From CAVRTM01 sp963696105 (GTDB lineage: Bacteria > Actinomycetota > Actinomycetes > Actinomycetales > Dermatophilaceae), in contig CAVOIP010000002.1 in NCBI GenBank assembly GCA_963696105.1, positions 310,001-374,000 on the forward strand: a DNA stretch of 64,000 nucleotides. The letters are read 5' to 3'. The notes under the pieces are model-generated. The model had not been told where the DNA came from. It made no database searches and worked only from the letters and a program-made list of their open reading frames with translations. Positions 49,179-60,138 of the stretch are shown here, piece by piece. A program made the translations under genes and the position numbers. Numbering within the stretch: position 1 is the stretch's first letter; each line of letters starts with the position of its first letter.

Positions 49179-50579
49179 TTACCGACCGCGGATCAGCTCT
49201 CGCAGCCACTTCCACCGGGGGCCGAGTCGTTCCTCGAAACCGCGCCCGGTCGGCCGGTAGTACGTCGCGGACTGCACGAGGTCGTCCGGGAGGTACTGCT
49301 GCGCGACCACTCCGGCGGGGTCGTCGTGCGCGTACCGGTAGCCCTCGCCGTGCCCGAGGCGGGCCGCGCCGGCGTACCCGCTGCCGCGCAGGTGCGGCGG
49401 CACCGGGCCGCCCTTTCCGGCCCGGATGTCGGCGATCGCGGCATTGATGCCGGCGTAGCTGGCGTTCGACTTGGGCGCGAGCGCGTTGTGGACCACGGCC
49501 TGCGCCAGGATGATCCGCGCCTCCGGCATGCCGATCTGCGCGACCGCGTGCAGCGCCGCGACGGCGGTCTGCAGCGCCGTCGGGTCGGCCATGCCGACGT
49601 CCTCGCTCGCGGCGATGACGATGCGGCGCGCGATGAACCTCGGGTCCTCCCCCGCCTCGAGCATCCGGGCGAGGTAGTGCAGCGCGGCGTCGACGTCGCT
49701 GCCGCGCATCGACTTGATCAGCGCGCTGGCCACGTCGTAGTGCTGGTCCCCGGCCCGGTCGTAGCGCACCGCCGCGTGGGCGACGGCCTGCTCGACCTGC
49801 GCGAGCGTGATCGGCAACGGCACGTCGCCGGTCCGGCCGGCGGGCGCCGCGTCCAGGGCCACGCCGGCCGCCGCCTCCAGCGCGGTGAGGGCGCGCCGCG
49901 CGTCGCCGCCGGCCATCCGGATGATGTGCGCCCGCGCCTCGGGCTCCAGCGCGAGCTCCCCGGCCAGGCCCCGGTCCTGCTCGAGCGCGGCGGTGAGGAC
50001 GTCGTCGAGCTCGTCGTCGGCGAGTGGCCCCAGGGTGATGAGCATCGAGCGCGACAGCAGCGGGGCGATGACGCTGAAGGACGGGTTCTCGGTCGTGGCG
50101 GCGACGAGGATCACGAGCCGGTTCTCCACTCCGGGGAGCAGCGCATCCTGCTGGGCCTTGGTGAACCGGTGGATCTCGTCGAGGAACAGCACCGTCTGCC
50201 GGTCGTACAGGTCGCGCTCCCGCGCCGCCCGGTCCATGACCGCGCGGACGTCCTTGACGCCTGCGGTGACCGCGGACAGCTCCTCGAACCGGCGGCCGCC
50301 GGCCGTGGCCACCAGGTGGGCCAGGGTGGTCTTGCCCGTGCCGGGCGGTCCCCAGATGATCGCCGACAACGGCCCGGCCGCCCCCGCCGACCCGTCGATC
50401 AGCCGGCGCAGCGGGCTGCCCGGCCGGAGCACGTCGCCCTGCCCGCGGACCTCGTCCAGTGACCGCGGGCGCATCCGGGCTGCCAGCGGCGGCATCGTCG
50501 ACGGCCCCAGGTCGGCGCCGGCCGCCGCTCCCCCGCCCCGGGATGCCGCGAAGAGGTCGTCGTCGTCGCCGGTAGTCAC
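49179..50579 (-). CDS. rarA: Replication-associated recombination protein RarA (MgsA-like AAA+ ATPase)
   Basis: 466 residues from GTG 50579. N-terminal PLAARMRPRSLDEVRGQ, Walker A GPPGTGKTTLA, Walker B FLDEIHRF, sensor AATTENPSF, arginine finger in LLSRSM, then the tetramerisation domain (KSMRGSDVDAALHYLARMLEAGEDPRFIARR). A TAGCCT-N7-GTG promoter supports the start; the frame continues far upstream antisense to the exporter gene and is rejected. Uses TAA as stop, the only one in the window. Works at stalled replication forks. Confidence 0.94.
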   Translation of the reverse strand: MTTGDDDDLFAASRGGGAAAGADLGPSTMPPLAARMRPRSLDEVRGQGDVLRPGSPLRRLIDGSAGAAGPLSAIIWGPPGTGKTTLAHLVATAGGRRFEELSAVTAGVKDVRAVMDRAARERDLYDRQTVLFLDEIHRFTKAQQDALLPGVENRLVILVAATTENPSFSVIAPLLSRSMLITLGPLADDELDDVLTAALEQDRGLAGELALEPEARAHIIRMAGGDARRALTALEAAAGVALDAAPAGRTGDVPLPITLAQVEQAVAHAAVRYDRAGDQHYDVASALIKSMRGSDVDAALHYLARMLEAGEDPRFIARRIVIAASEDVGMADPTALQTAVAALHAVAQIGMPEARIILAQAVVHNALAPKSNASYAGINAAIADIRAGKGGPVPPHLRGSGYAGAARLGHGEGYRYAHDDPAGVVAQQYLPDDLVQSATYYRPTGRGFEERLGPRWKWLRELIRGR

Positions 50580-50586
50580 GGCTGGC

Positions 50587-50592
50587 AGGCTA
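50587..50592 (-). promoter_or_regulatory. Leaderless-type -10 element (TAGCCT) for rarA
   Basis: TAGCCT on the minus strand, seven bases, then the GTG at 50579. Confidence 0.45.
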
Positions 50593-50643
50593 TCCCGCGT
50601 GAGACGACGCACGGCGAGGCACCGCGCCCCCACACCGGCTCCG

Positions 50644-52836
50644 ATGCACCGCCTGGGGGCAGTCGTCGCGCGCCGCGCCCGATGGGTCCTCGGCATCTGG
50701 CTGGTGGCGGTGGTGCTCGCGTTCGCCACCGCGGTGGGGGGCGTCACCGGTGAGTCCCTCTTCGACCGGCTGTCCTCGGGCGACCCCCGCGTGCCCGGCG
50801 AGGCGAGCACCGGGCAGGACCTGCTGTCCACCGGGGCCAGGACCGGGGCCCAGGTGCTCGTGCAGGTGGCCGGGGCCGGCGTCGGGGACCCCGCCGTGGC
50901 CGAGGCCACGAGGACGCTGCAGCAACGGGTGTCGGCCATGCCGGACGTCGCGTCGGTGCAGTCCCCCTTCCTCGTCCCCGGCGGCCCGGGTGCCGCCGCC
51001 GCCGCGCCCCTCGTGCGGTCGCAGGCGGCGTCCACCGGGCCCGGCTTCCTGGTCACGGCGACGCTGGACGCCGGGCTGGACAAGGCCGCCCAGCTCGCCG
51101 TGATCGACCGGATCCAGCGTGAGGCCGCTTCGGCCCTGGCACCGGTCCCGGGCGCGACCGCACGCACCAGCGGAGTTCCCTTGCTGGTCAACGACATCAA
51201 CCACCAGGTGGAGATGGACCTGCGCGTGGGTGAGGGCATCGCGCTGCCGGTGAGCCTGCTGGTCATGGTGTTCGTGTTCGGGGGCTTCATCGCCGCCGGC
51301 ATGCCGATCCTTGGGGCGATCGCTGCCATCGGAGGCGGGCTCGCCAGCCTGCTGGTCTTCTCCCACGTCATCGACCTCGACGCCACGGTCGTCAACATCG
51401 TCACCGTGCTCGGCCTGGGCCTGTGCATCGACTACGGACTGCTGGTGGTCAGCCGGTTCCGCGAGGAGCTGCACCGGGCCGCGCCGGGAGTGGGCCCGCA
51501 GTCGCTGACGTCCGCACACGTGCGCCGTGCGACCACGCGCACCGTCGCGACGGCCGGGCGCACCGTGCTCTTCTCCGGTCTCACCGTCGGCATCTCGCTG
51601 GCCGGGCTGATGGTCTTCACCGCACCGCTGATGAAGGCGATCGGCGCAGCGGGTGTCTCGGTCGTCCTGGTGGCCCTGCTCGTGGCGCTCACCCTCGTGC
51701 CGGCGCTCTGCACCGTCAGCGCGCGTCGCCTCATGGGCCGAGGCTCCGAGGCCCCTTCGGACGACGGCGTGTTCAGCCGTCTCGCCCGCCGGGTGCAACG
51801 ACGCCCGCTGGCCGTCGTCCTCACCGTCGTGGCGCTGCTGCTCGCCGCCGCGATCCCGGCTCTCGGGCTGCGGACGACGTCGTCGGGCACCGAGCTGCTG
51901 CCGGTCGGCAACATCCAGCGCGTCTTCTTCGAGGACCTGGCCCGCGACTACCCGGCCGCGACGTCCCCGGCCGTCACAGTCGTCGGCCGCGCCTCGCTCG
52001 AGCAGATGGCGGACTGGGCGCGCACGGCCCGCTCCCTGCCCGGTGTCACCAGCGTCGACCCGCCCCGCCGGGTGTCCGCCGACGTGGTGGCCGTGGGTCT
52101 GCGCACGGCCACCGGACCCACAGGCGACGAGGCCCGGGCCGTAGTCACGAAGGTGCGCGCCGACCGGCCGCCGTTCCCGAGCTGGGTGACCGGCCAGGCT
52201 GCGGCGCTGGCGGACTTCAACTCCTCGGTGCTGCAGCGCGCGCCCATCGCCATCGGCCTGGTCGCGCTGGCCACGTTCGTGCTGCTGTTCCTCATGACCG
52301 GGTCCCTGGTCCTGCCGGTCAAGGCCTTGCTGCTCAACGTCGTCTCCTTGGGAGCCAGCCTCGGGGTCCTCGTCTGGGTGTTCCAGCAAGGTCACCTGGA
52401 GTGGCTCATCGGCTTCTCCTCCGTGGGCGCGATCGAGTCGACGATCCCGCTGCTGCTGTTCGCCTTCGGCTTCGGGCTGTCCATGGACTACGAGGTCTTC
52501 CTGCTCTCCCGCATCGTCGAGCTGCACGAGCAGGGCCGCTCAGACGGGGAGTCGGTGGTGCTGGGGCTGCAGCGCTCGGGCCGCATCATCACCTCCGCCG
52601 CGATGCTCATCGTCATCGTGTTCGGCGGCTTCGCCGCAGGAAAGCTGTTGGTGATCAAGGAGACCGGCGTCGCGCTCGCGTTCGCGGTCGCCGTCGACGC
52701 GACGCTCGTGCGGATGCTCCTGGTCCCGGCGACGATGACGCTGCTCGGTCGCTGGAACTGGTGGGCACCGGCCCCGCTGCGCCGCTGGCACGAGCGCCAC
52801 GGCATCACCGAGGAGGGCCTGCCGGCCGATGTCTGA
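50644..52836 (+). CDS. MMPL family transporter (RND-like exporter)
   Basis: 730 residues from ATG 50644 (745 from GTG 50599). Two repeated halves, each with one helix, an extracellular porter domain and a five-helix bundle; about 12 helices in all. The proton-relay Asp-Tyr pairs occur in GLCIDYGLLVVSRF and GFGLSMDYEVFLLSRI. Homologues export lipids or drugs, often driven by the proton gradient; substrate unknown. No TetR-like regulator is adjacent. The next gene overlaps it by eight bases. Confidence 0.9.
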   Translation: MHRLGAVVARRARWVLGIWLVAVVLAFATAVGGVTGESLFDRLSSGDPRVPGEASTGQDLLSTGARTGAQVLVQVAGAGVGDPAVAEATRTLQQRVSAMPDVASVQSPFLVPGGPGAAAAAPLVRSQAASTGPGFLVTATLDAGLDKAAQLAVIDRIQREAASALAPVPGATARTSGVPLLVNDINHQVEMDLRVGEGIALPVSLLVMVFVFGGFIAAGMPILGAIAAIGGGLASLLVFSHVIDLDATVVNIVTVLGLGLCIDYGLLVVSRFREELHRAAPGVGPQSLTSAHVRRATTRTVATAGRTVLFSGLTVGISLAGLMVFTAPLMKAIGAAGVSVVLVALLVALTLVPALCTVSARRLMGRGSEAPSDDGVFSRLARRVQRRPLAVVLTVVALLLAAAIPALGLRTTSSGTELLPVGNIQRVFFEDLARDYPAATSPAVTVVGRASLEQMADWARTARSLPGVTSVDPPRRVSADVVAVGLRTATGPTGDEARAVVTKVRADRPPFPSWVTGQAAALADFNSSVLQRAPIAIGLVALATFVLLFLMTGSLVLPVKALLLNVVSLGASLGVLVWVFQQGHLEWLIGFSSVGAIESTIPLLLFAFGFGLSMDYEVFLLSRIVELHEQGRSDGESVVLGLQRSGRIITSAAMLIVIVFGGFAAGKLLVIKETGVALAFAVAVDATLVRMLLVPATMTLLGRWNWWAPAPLRRWHERHGITEEGLPADV

Positions 52837-53581
52837 CACCCTGCGGGTCCTCCGGACGTACGACGACCTGCTGTCGGCCGCGGGCGACGACCCGTTCGTG
52901 CGGCATGAGGTCGGCCCGTCGTTCCGGGGGCCCGGCTTCTCGGTCCCGGGGGCCGTGGCGTTCGTGCGCCAGAACCCGCTCGGCCGCCGGTCGATGGCCT
53001 GCATCGGCAGCACGCACGCCATCGACCAGCTGCTGGCAGGCGTGCAGGAAACCGGACAGCTCGCCGCCCTCGCGGTCACCTCGGTCTCTGTGCCGGCCGA
53101 CGCAGAACCGTTGCTGCACCGGCACTTCGAGGTCGGCGACGGCGGCGACTGGGAGTGGATGTGGACGACCACCGCTCCCCCGGCTGCGCCGGGCGAGTCG
53201 GCCCTCATCGACCTCGGTGCCGACGACCTGCCGGAGGTGCAACGCCTGCTCGAGGTCGCGAACCCCACGACCCACGCGCGCCCGGGACAGCATGGCGACG
53301 AACGCTGGGTGGGCGTGCGACACGACGGCCGGCTGGTCGGGTGCGCGGTGATGGAGCGGGGCGGCGCCGGACGTCCGCACCTGGCCGGGATCACCGTGCA
53401 CCCGTCCCGCCGCGGGCTCGGCCTGGGCCTGGCGATGACCGCGCACCTGACGCGCCTGGCCGTGACCGCGGACGGTGTCTGCACCCTCGGCATGTACGCC
53501 AGCAACGACGTCGCCCGCCGGCTCTACCACGGCCTCGGCTACGTCACCGCCCACTCGTGGTGCAGCCGCCAGGTCGCCTGA
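52829..53581 (+). CDS. GNAT-family acetyltransferase
   Basis: 250 residues. The N-terminal half (about 1-130) resembles the degenerate first domain of tandem GNATs (GAVAFVRQNPLGRRSMACIGS). The C-terminal half is a normal GNAT domain with WVGVRHDGRLVGCAVMER, the acetyl-CoA-binding stretch HLAGITVHPSRRGLGLGLAMTAHLTRLA, and MYASNDVARRLYHGLGYVTAH. Overlap with the MMPL gene implies co-expression. Substrate unknown. Confidence 0.85.
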   Translation: MSDTLRVLRTYDDLLSAAGDDPFVRHEVGPSFRGPGFSVPGAVAFVRQNPLGRRSMACIGSTHAIDQLLAGVQETGQLAALAVTSVSVPADAEPLLHRHFEVGDGGDWEWMWTTTAPPAAPGESALIDLGADDLPEVQRLLEVANPTTHARPGQHGDERWVGVRHDGRLVGCAVMERGGAGRPHLAGITVHPSRRGLGLGLAMTAHLTRLAVTADGVCTLGMYASNDVARRLYHGLGYVTAHSWCSRQVA

Positions 53582-53598
53582 CCCCGGGCACCACCACC

Positions 53599-53661
53599 CT
53601 GTGCCGGTGAGTCGGCGCATCCGGGGCCCCCAGGGCGTCGGACGCCGAGCCACCGGCACAG
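53599..53661. terminator. Bidirectional hairpin between convergent genes
   Basis: An 11-base-pair perfect outer stem (CTGTGCCGGTG with CACCGGCACAG) enclosing about 41 bases that can pair further, in the 120-base gap where the acetyltransferase and aspS converge. Confidence 0.5.
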
Positions 53662-53701
53662 AGTCGGGCAGGCCGGAGGGGCAGGCCGGACGGGGAGGCC
53701 G

Positions 53702-55504
53702 TCAGGCCTGCGAGGTCGCGGGCTCCAGGGCCGGCTCCGGTGTGGCGTCCACGCCGGCCTCCTTGCGCTGCTGGTCGGTGATCGGCGCCGGCGCCGCGGT
53801 CAGCGGGTCGTAGCCGCCGCCGGACTTGGGGAAGGCGATGACCTCGCGGATCGAGTCCGCACCCGACAGCAGCGCGCAGATCCGGTCCCAGCCGAAGGCG
53901 ATGCCGCCGTGCGGCGGGGCGCCGTACGCGAACGCCTCGAGCAGGAAGCCGAACTTCTCCTGGGCGTCCTCCTCGGACAGGCCCATCACCTCGAACACGC
54001 GCTTCTGCATCGTCGGCGCGGTGGATACGGATCGACCCGCCACCGATCTCGTTGCCGTTGCAGACGATGTCGTAGGCGTAGGCCAGCGCCGAGCCGGGGT
54101 CGGTGTCGAAGGTGTCGAGGAACTCGGCCTTGGGCGAGGTGAACGCGTGGTGCACCGCGGTCCAGGCGCCGGAGCCGACGGCCACGTCACCGCTGGCCTC
54201 GGCCTCGGTGGTCGGCTCGAACAGCGGCGCGTCGAGCACCCACACGAACGCCCACGCGGACTCGTCGATGAGGTTGCAGCGCTTGCCGATCTCGACCCGC
54301 GCGGCGCCCAGCAGGGCGCGCGAGCTCTTGGCGGCGCCGGCGCCGAAGAAGATGCAGTCGCCCGGCTGGGCGCCGACGAAGCCGGCCAGCCCCGGCCGCT
54401 CGGCGTCGGAGAGGTTCTTGGCCACCGGGCCGCCCAGCTCGCCGTCCTCGCCGACCAGCACGTAGGCCAGCCCGCGGGCGCCGCGCTGCTTGGCCCACTC
54501 CTGCCAGGCGTCGAGCTGCTTGCGCGGCTGCGAGCCGCCGCCGGGCATGACGACGGCGCCGACGTACGGCGCCTGGAACACCCGGAACGTGGTGTCGGCG
54601 AAGTACTCGGTGCAGTCGACCAGCTCCTGGCCGAAGCGCAGGTCGGGCTTGTCCGTGCCGTAGCGCGCCATCGCCTCGGCGTAGGTCATCCGCGGCATCG
54701 GGGTGGGGATGCTCGTCGCCGATCAGGCGCCACAGCGCGACCGACGATCGCCTCGCCGAGCTCGATGACGTCGTCCTGCTCGACGAAGCTCATCTCGATG
54801 TCGAGCTGGGTGAACTCGGGCTGGCGGTCGGCGCGGAAGTCCTCGTCGCGGTAGCAGCGCGCGATCTGGTAGTAGCGCTCCATGCCGGCCACCATGAGCA
54901 GCTGCTTGAACAGCTGGGGGCTCTGCGGCAGGGCGTACCAGGAGCCGGGACGCAGGCGGGCCGGCACGAGGAAGTCGCGGGCGCCCTCGGGGGTGGACCG
55001 GGTCAGGGTCGGGGTCTCGATCTCGACGAAGTCGCGGTCGTCCAGCACGGTGCGGGCGGCCGCGTTGACCTTGCTGCGCAGGCGGATCGCGGCGCCCTGG
55101 GCGGGGCGGCGCAGGTCCAGGTAGCGGTGCTTGAGGCGGGCCTCCTCGCCGACGCTCGACGCGCTCGTCGATCTGGAACGGCAGCGGCGCGGACTCGCTG
55201 AGCACCTCGATGTCGCTGGCGACGACCTCGATGTCGCCGGTGGGCAGGTCGGGGTTCTCGTTGCCCTCAGGGCGCGGCGCACCTCGCCGGTCACCTTGAC
55301 GACGTACTCGTTGCGCAGGTCGTGCGCCTCGCCCTTGGCGAGGACCTCGTCGCGGACCACCACCTGGGCGACGCCCGAGGCGTCGCGCAGGTCGAGGAAC
55401 GCCACGCCGCCGTGATCGCGCCGACGGGCCACCCACCCGGTCAGCGTGACGGTCTGTCCGGCGTGGTCGGCACGCAGGGTGCCGGCCTCGTGAGTGCGAA
55501 GCAC
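53702..55504 (-). CDS. aspS: Aspartyl-tRNA synthetase, frameshifted in five places
   Basis: About 600 residues once joined. N-terminal anticodon-binding OB domain (MLRTHEAGTLRADHAGQTVTLTGWVARRRDHGG), class II motif 1 region, motif 2 (YYQIARCYRDEDFRADRQPEFTQLD), the bacterial GAD insertion domain, and motif 3 GIAFGWDRI. Frame breaks lie near 55272 (one base missing) and near 55155, 54740, 54699 and 54011 (one base extra each). GTG start at 55504 with GAGGA upstream. The protein is essential, so these are almost certainly consensus errors. Confidence 0.9.
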
Positions 55505-55546
55505 GGTGATGTCCTCTTCGGGGTAGGTGTGCGGAACTGCCCCGCC

Positions 55547-55552
55547 ATCCTA
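55547..55552 (-). promoter_or_regulatory. -10 element (TAGGAT) for aspS
   Basis: TAGGAT on the minus strand about 43 bases before the aspS GTG, followed by a leader with a GAGGA ribosome binding site. Confidence 0.45.
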
Positions 55553-55603
55553 CGGAACCCCGCCGCGCGCCTCGAACCGGTTGTCCGGCCGTTTCCTCGG
55601 GCG

Positions 55604-55645
55604 GTACGTCGTCCTGCCCGCCCAGCCGCGGGCAGGACGACGTAC
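55604..55645 (-). terminator. Strong hairpin terminator after the aldo/keto reductase gene
   Basis: A perfect 18-base-pair stem (GTACGTCGTCCTGCCCGC and its complement) with a six-base loop, 19 bases beyond the reductase stop. The strongest hairpin in the window; it also isolates the aspS promoter. Confidence 0.75.
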
Positions 55646-55664
55646 GGCGTTCCGCGAAGCAGGC

Positions 55665-56531
55665 TCAGCCGGTGGTGGAGAGCCGCTGCAGCTCGTCCGC
55701 GGTCAGCTCGAGCTCGACCGCCGCGGCGGAGTCGCGCGCGGTCTCGGGGCGCGACGAGCCCGGGATCGGGATCACCACCGGTGAGGTGGCCAGCATCCAG
55801 GCCAGCGTGACCTGCTGGGGGCTGACCCCGTGGGCGTCGGCGACCTCCTGGAACGGCGCGAAGGTGGAGCCGAGCTCACCGGCCTTGCTGATGCCGCCGA
55901 GCGGCGACCACGGCAGGAAGGCGATGCCCATCTCGTCGCACAGGCGCAGCTCCGGCTCGCTGCTGCGGTAGGACGGGGAGTACTGGTTCTGCACGCTGAC
56001 CAGCCGGCCGCCGAGGACCTCCTGGGCCAGCCGGATCTGCTCCGGGTCGGCGTTGGAGATGCCGGCCATCTGGATCTTGCCCTCGTCGAGCAGCTCGCCG
56101 ATCGCGCCGACCGACTCCTCGTAGGGCACGCCGGAGACGTCCGGGCGGTGCAGCTGGTAGAGACCGATCGCCTCGACGCCGAGGCGCTTCAACGACGCCT
56201 CGCACGCCTCGCGCAGGTGCTTCGGGGAGCTGTCGATGGTCCAGGAGCCGTCCCCGGGGCGCAGGTGGCCGCCCTTGGTGGCGACCAGCACCTGGGAGGC
56301 GTCGCCGCCCCAGGACTGCAGCGCCTCGGCGATGAGGCTCTCGTTGTGGCCCACCTCGTCGGCGTGCAGGTGGTAGGCGTCGGCGGTGTCGATGAGCGTC
56401 ACACCGGCATCCAGGGACGCGTGGATGGTCGCCAGGGAGCGGTCGCGGTCCGGACGGCCCTCGATCGACATGGGCATGCCGCCCAGGCCGATCGCAGAGA
56501 CGGTCCGGTTGCCGATGGTTCGTGTCTTCAT
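55665..56531 (-). CDS. Aldo/keto reductase
   Basis: NADPH-dependent oxidoreductase of 288 residues with a TIM-barrel layout. The catalytic tetrad is visible as Asp and Tyr in IDTADAY, Lys in VATKGG and His in YQLHRPD. The cofactor end has PIPGSSRPE. Substrate unknown. Stands 57 bases after the Nudix gene; between them CCCTCCTACCGG occurs twice. Confidence 0.9.
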   Translation of the reverse strand: MKTRTIGNRTVSAIGLGGMPMSIEGRPDRDRSLATIHASLDAGVTLIDTADAYHLHADEVGHNESLIAEALQSWGGDASQVLVATKGGHLRPGDGSWTIDSSPKHLREACEASLKRLGVEAIGLYQLHRPDVSGVPYEESVGAIGELLDEGKIQMAGISNADPEQIRLAQEVLGGRLVSVQNQYSPSYRSSEPELRLCDEMGIAFLPWSPLGGISKAGELGSTFAPFQEVADAHGVSPQQVTLAWMLATSPVVIPIPGSSRPETARDSAAAVELELTADELQRLSTTG

Positions 56532-56588
56532 GTCACCGCCGTACCCGCGGCACCGGAAACGATGCGCGGCCCTCCTACCGGGACCCTC

Positions 56589-57241
56589 CTACCGGTACGC
56601 CGGGTGCTCGGGCCAGGAGGCGTCCTGCGGTCGCAGGGTGGACCAGTCACGGGCCCGGGCGGCGTGTGCGGCGAGGATGCCGATCACGGCCGCCGGGTTG
56701 TGCAGCTGACCGCGCAGCACGGCGTCGTGGGCCTCGTCGAGGTCGACCCAGCGCGTGGGCATGCCCAGCTCCTCGCTCTCACGGGTGAACCGGTCGCCGT
56801 GCGGCACGTCGGAGAGGTCGCGTGCCACGAAGATGCGCAGCGCCTCGCTCACCCCGCCGGGCGAGGAGTAGTAGTCCATGAGGACGTCCCAGCGGCCGGC
56901 CTCGAGGTCGGCCTCCTCGTGCAGCTCCCGCGCCGCCGCCTGCCACGGAGGCTCACCGGCGACGTCCAGCAGGCCTGCCGGAAGCTCCCACTCGAACGTG
57001 CCGACCGGGTGGCGGTACTGCTGGATCAGGAGCACGCGGCCACGGTCGTCCAGCGCCACGATCGCCACCGCGCCGGGGTGCTGGAGGTACTCGCGACGGA
57101 CCGTCCCGCCCTCACCGAGGTCGACGGTGTCGCGGACGACGTCCCAGACCATGCCCTCGAAGACCGTCTCGCTGCGTTCGACCGGCCGTTGCTCCAGCCG
57201 GTCCACGAGCTCCTTGCCGCGCGCCGTCGGCGCCCCCAGCG

Positions 57242-57245
<4 letters not shown>
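56589..57245 (-). CDS. Nudix hydrolase, ADP-ribose pyrophosphatase-like
   Basis: 218 residues. The Nudix box ELPAGLLDVAGEPPWQAAARELHEEADL has the Arg-Glu and Glu-Glu metal-binding core. The upstream QQYRHPVGTFEW and downstream YYSSPGGVSEALRIFVA segments are those of ADP-ribose pyrophosphatases. GTG start overlaps the pyrG stop as GTGA. The same neighbour follows pyrG in mycobacteria (Rv1700). Confidence 0.92.
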
Positions 57246-58942
<1,697 letters not shown>

Positions 58943-58950
58943 GGGCTTTG

Positions 58951-58956
58951 ACTCTA
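58951..58956 (-). promoter_or_regulatory. -10 element (TAGAGT) for pyrG
   Basis: TAGAGT on the minus strand, eight bases before the first GTG of pyrG. Its TAG is the stop codon of the glycosyltransferase gene. Confidence 0.45.
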
Positions 58957-60138
58957 CGTCATCGGGGCCGCGGATCTGGCAGCGGACCGCCGGGACAGGG
59001 TGATCTCCTCGTACCAGCGCACCCACTCCCGTGCGGCCGACGGACCGTCCGGCAGCGCCGCGGCCGCCTCACGGCCGGCGCGGGCGGCCTGCGCGCGCAG
59101 CCCCGGGTCGGTCAGCAGCGTGTCGACCGCGCCGGCGAGGCCCTCCGCGTCCCCCGCCGCGACCAGCCGCCCCGAGCCGGCGACGAGATCGCGCAACCCA
59201 CCCACGTCGCTGGCCACGACAGGCGTGCCTGCGGCCATCGCCTCCTGGACGACGAGGGCCCGGGCCTCCCAGGCGCTCGGGAGGACGAAGAGGTCCGCCG
59301 CCCGCAGCAGCTGCGCCACGTCGTCGCGGGCTCCAGCCAGCTCGACCGGGGCACCGGTGCGGCGGATCTGCTCCTGCAGGCGGGTGCGCAGGTCCGGGTC
59401 GCCGTCCCCCACGACGACGAAGCGGCAGGCTGCGTGCACGGCTGCCGCCGCCGCGACGAGGACCTCCAGGTCCTTCTGCGGTGCGATGCGCGAGACGGTC
59501 AGGACCAGGTGCGGCCGGCCGGCGTCGGAGCCGAGCGGGCCGCCTGCGGCAGGACCGGATGGTCCGCCTGCGGCAGGACCGAGGAGCCGGCTCGCCAGGT
59601 CGGCGCGGCCCGCGTCGTCGAGCACCGGCTCCGCCAGCAGCGCCGGCACCTTGGGTGAGGGGACGCGGGCGAGCCGGGCGTCGGCGGCGCCCAGGGACCG
59701 CGCCTGCCCCACCAGGTCGGTGCTGGCGCCGGTGACCAGGTCGGCGCGTCGTGCCACGAGACGCTGCGCCGCGGCCTTGACCCGGCGCAGCCCCGAGCCA
59801 TCGAGCACGAGGTTGTGCTGGCTGACCACGAGCCCCGGCCGGGCAGCGGCGATGGTGAGGAGGGTGGCGAGCAGACCGGCCTGGTGCCCGTGGGCGTGGA
59901 CGACGTCGGCGCCGGTCACCAGGGCCCGCAGCCGTCGCAGGTTCCGTACGGCGGCCAGGAGGTGCCGGGGGTCGCGGGGCCACCAGGTGCGCGCGTCGTC
60001 CCAGCCGAACCGCTCCGCCGTGAGCGGGTGCGTCACCACGACGACCTCCGGTCCCAGCTGTCGCAGGTCGGCGACGAGCTGGCCGACGTGGGTGCCGATG
60101 CCCCCGGTGCTGCGACCGACCAGCAGGACCACCCTCAT
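58954..60138 (-). CDS. GT4-family glycosyltransferase
   Basis: 394 residues with two Rossmann-like halves (GT-B fold). The N-terminal half starts MRVVLLVGRSTGGIGTHV, the Gly-rich acceptor loop; the C-terminal half holds VSRIAPQKDLEVLV, the donor-binding FVLPSAWEARALVVQEAMAAGTPVVAS with the EAxxxxxxE pattern. A linker of about 20 residues encodes two GPAAGGP repeats (24-base period, 59540-59581). Overlaps the MurJ-like gene as ATGA, suggesting the sugar it adds belongs to the same lipid-linked glycan. Sugar unknown. Confidence 0.88.
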   Translation of the reverse strand: MRVVLLVGRSTGGIGTHVGQLVADLRQLGPEVVVVTHPLTAERFGWDDARTWWPRDPRHLLAAVRNLRRLRALVTGADVVHAHGHQAGLLATLLTIAAARPGLVVSQHNLVLDGSGLRRVKAAAQRLVARRADLVTGASTDLVGQARSLGAADARLARVPSPKVPALLAEPVLDDAGRADLASRLLGPAAGGPSGPAAGGPLGSDAGRPHLVLTVSRIAPQKDLEVLVAAAAAVHAACRFVVVGDGDPDLRTRLQEQIRRTGAPVELAGARDDVAQLLRAADLFVLPSAWEARALVVQEAMAAGTPVVASDVGGLRDLVAGSGRLVAAGDAEGLAGAVDTLLTDPGLRAQAARAGREAAAALPDGPSAAREWVRWYEEITLSRRSAARSAAPMT

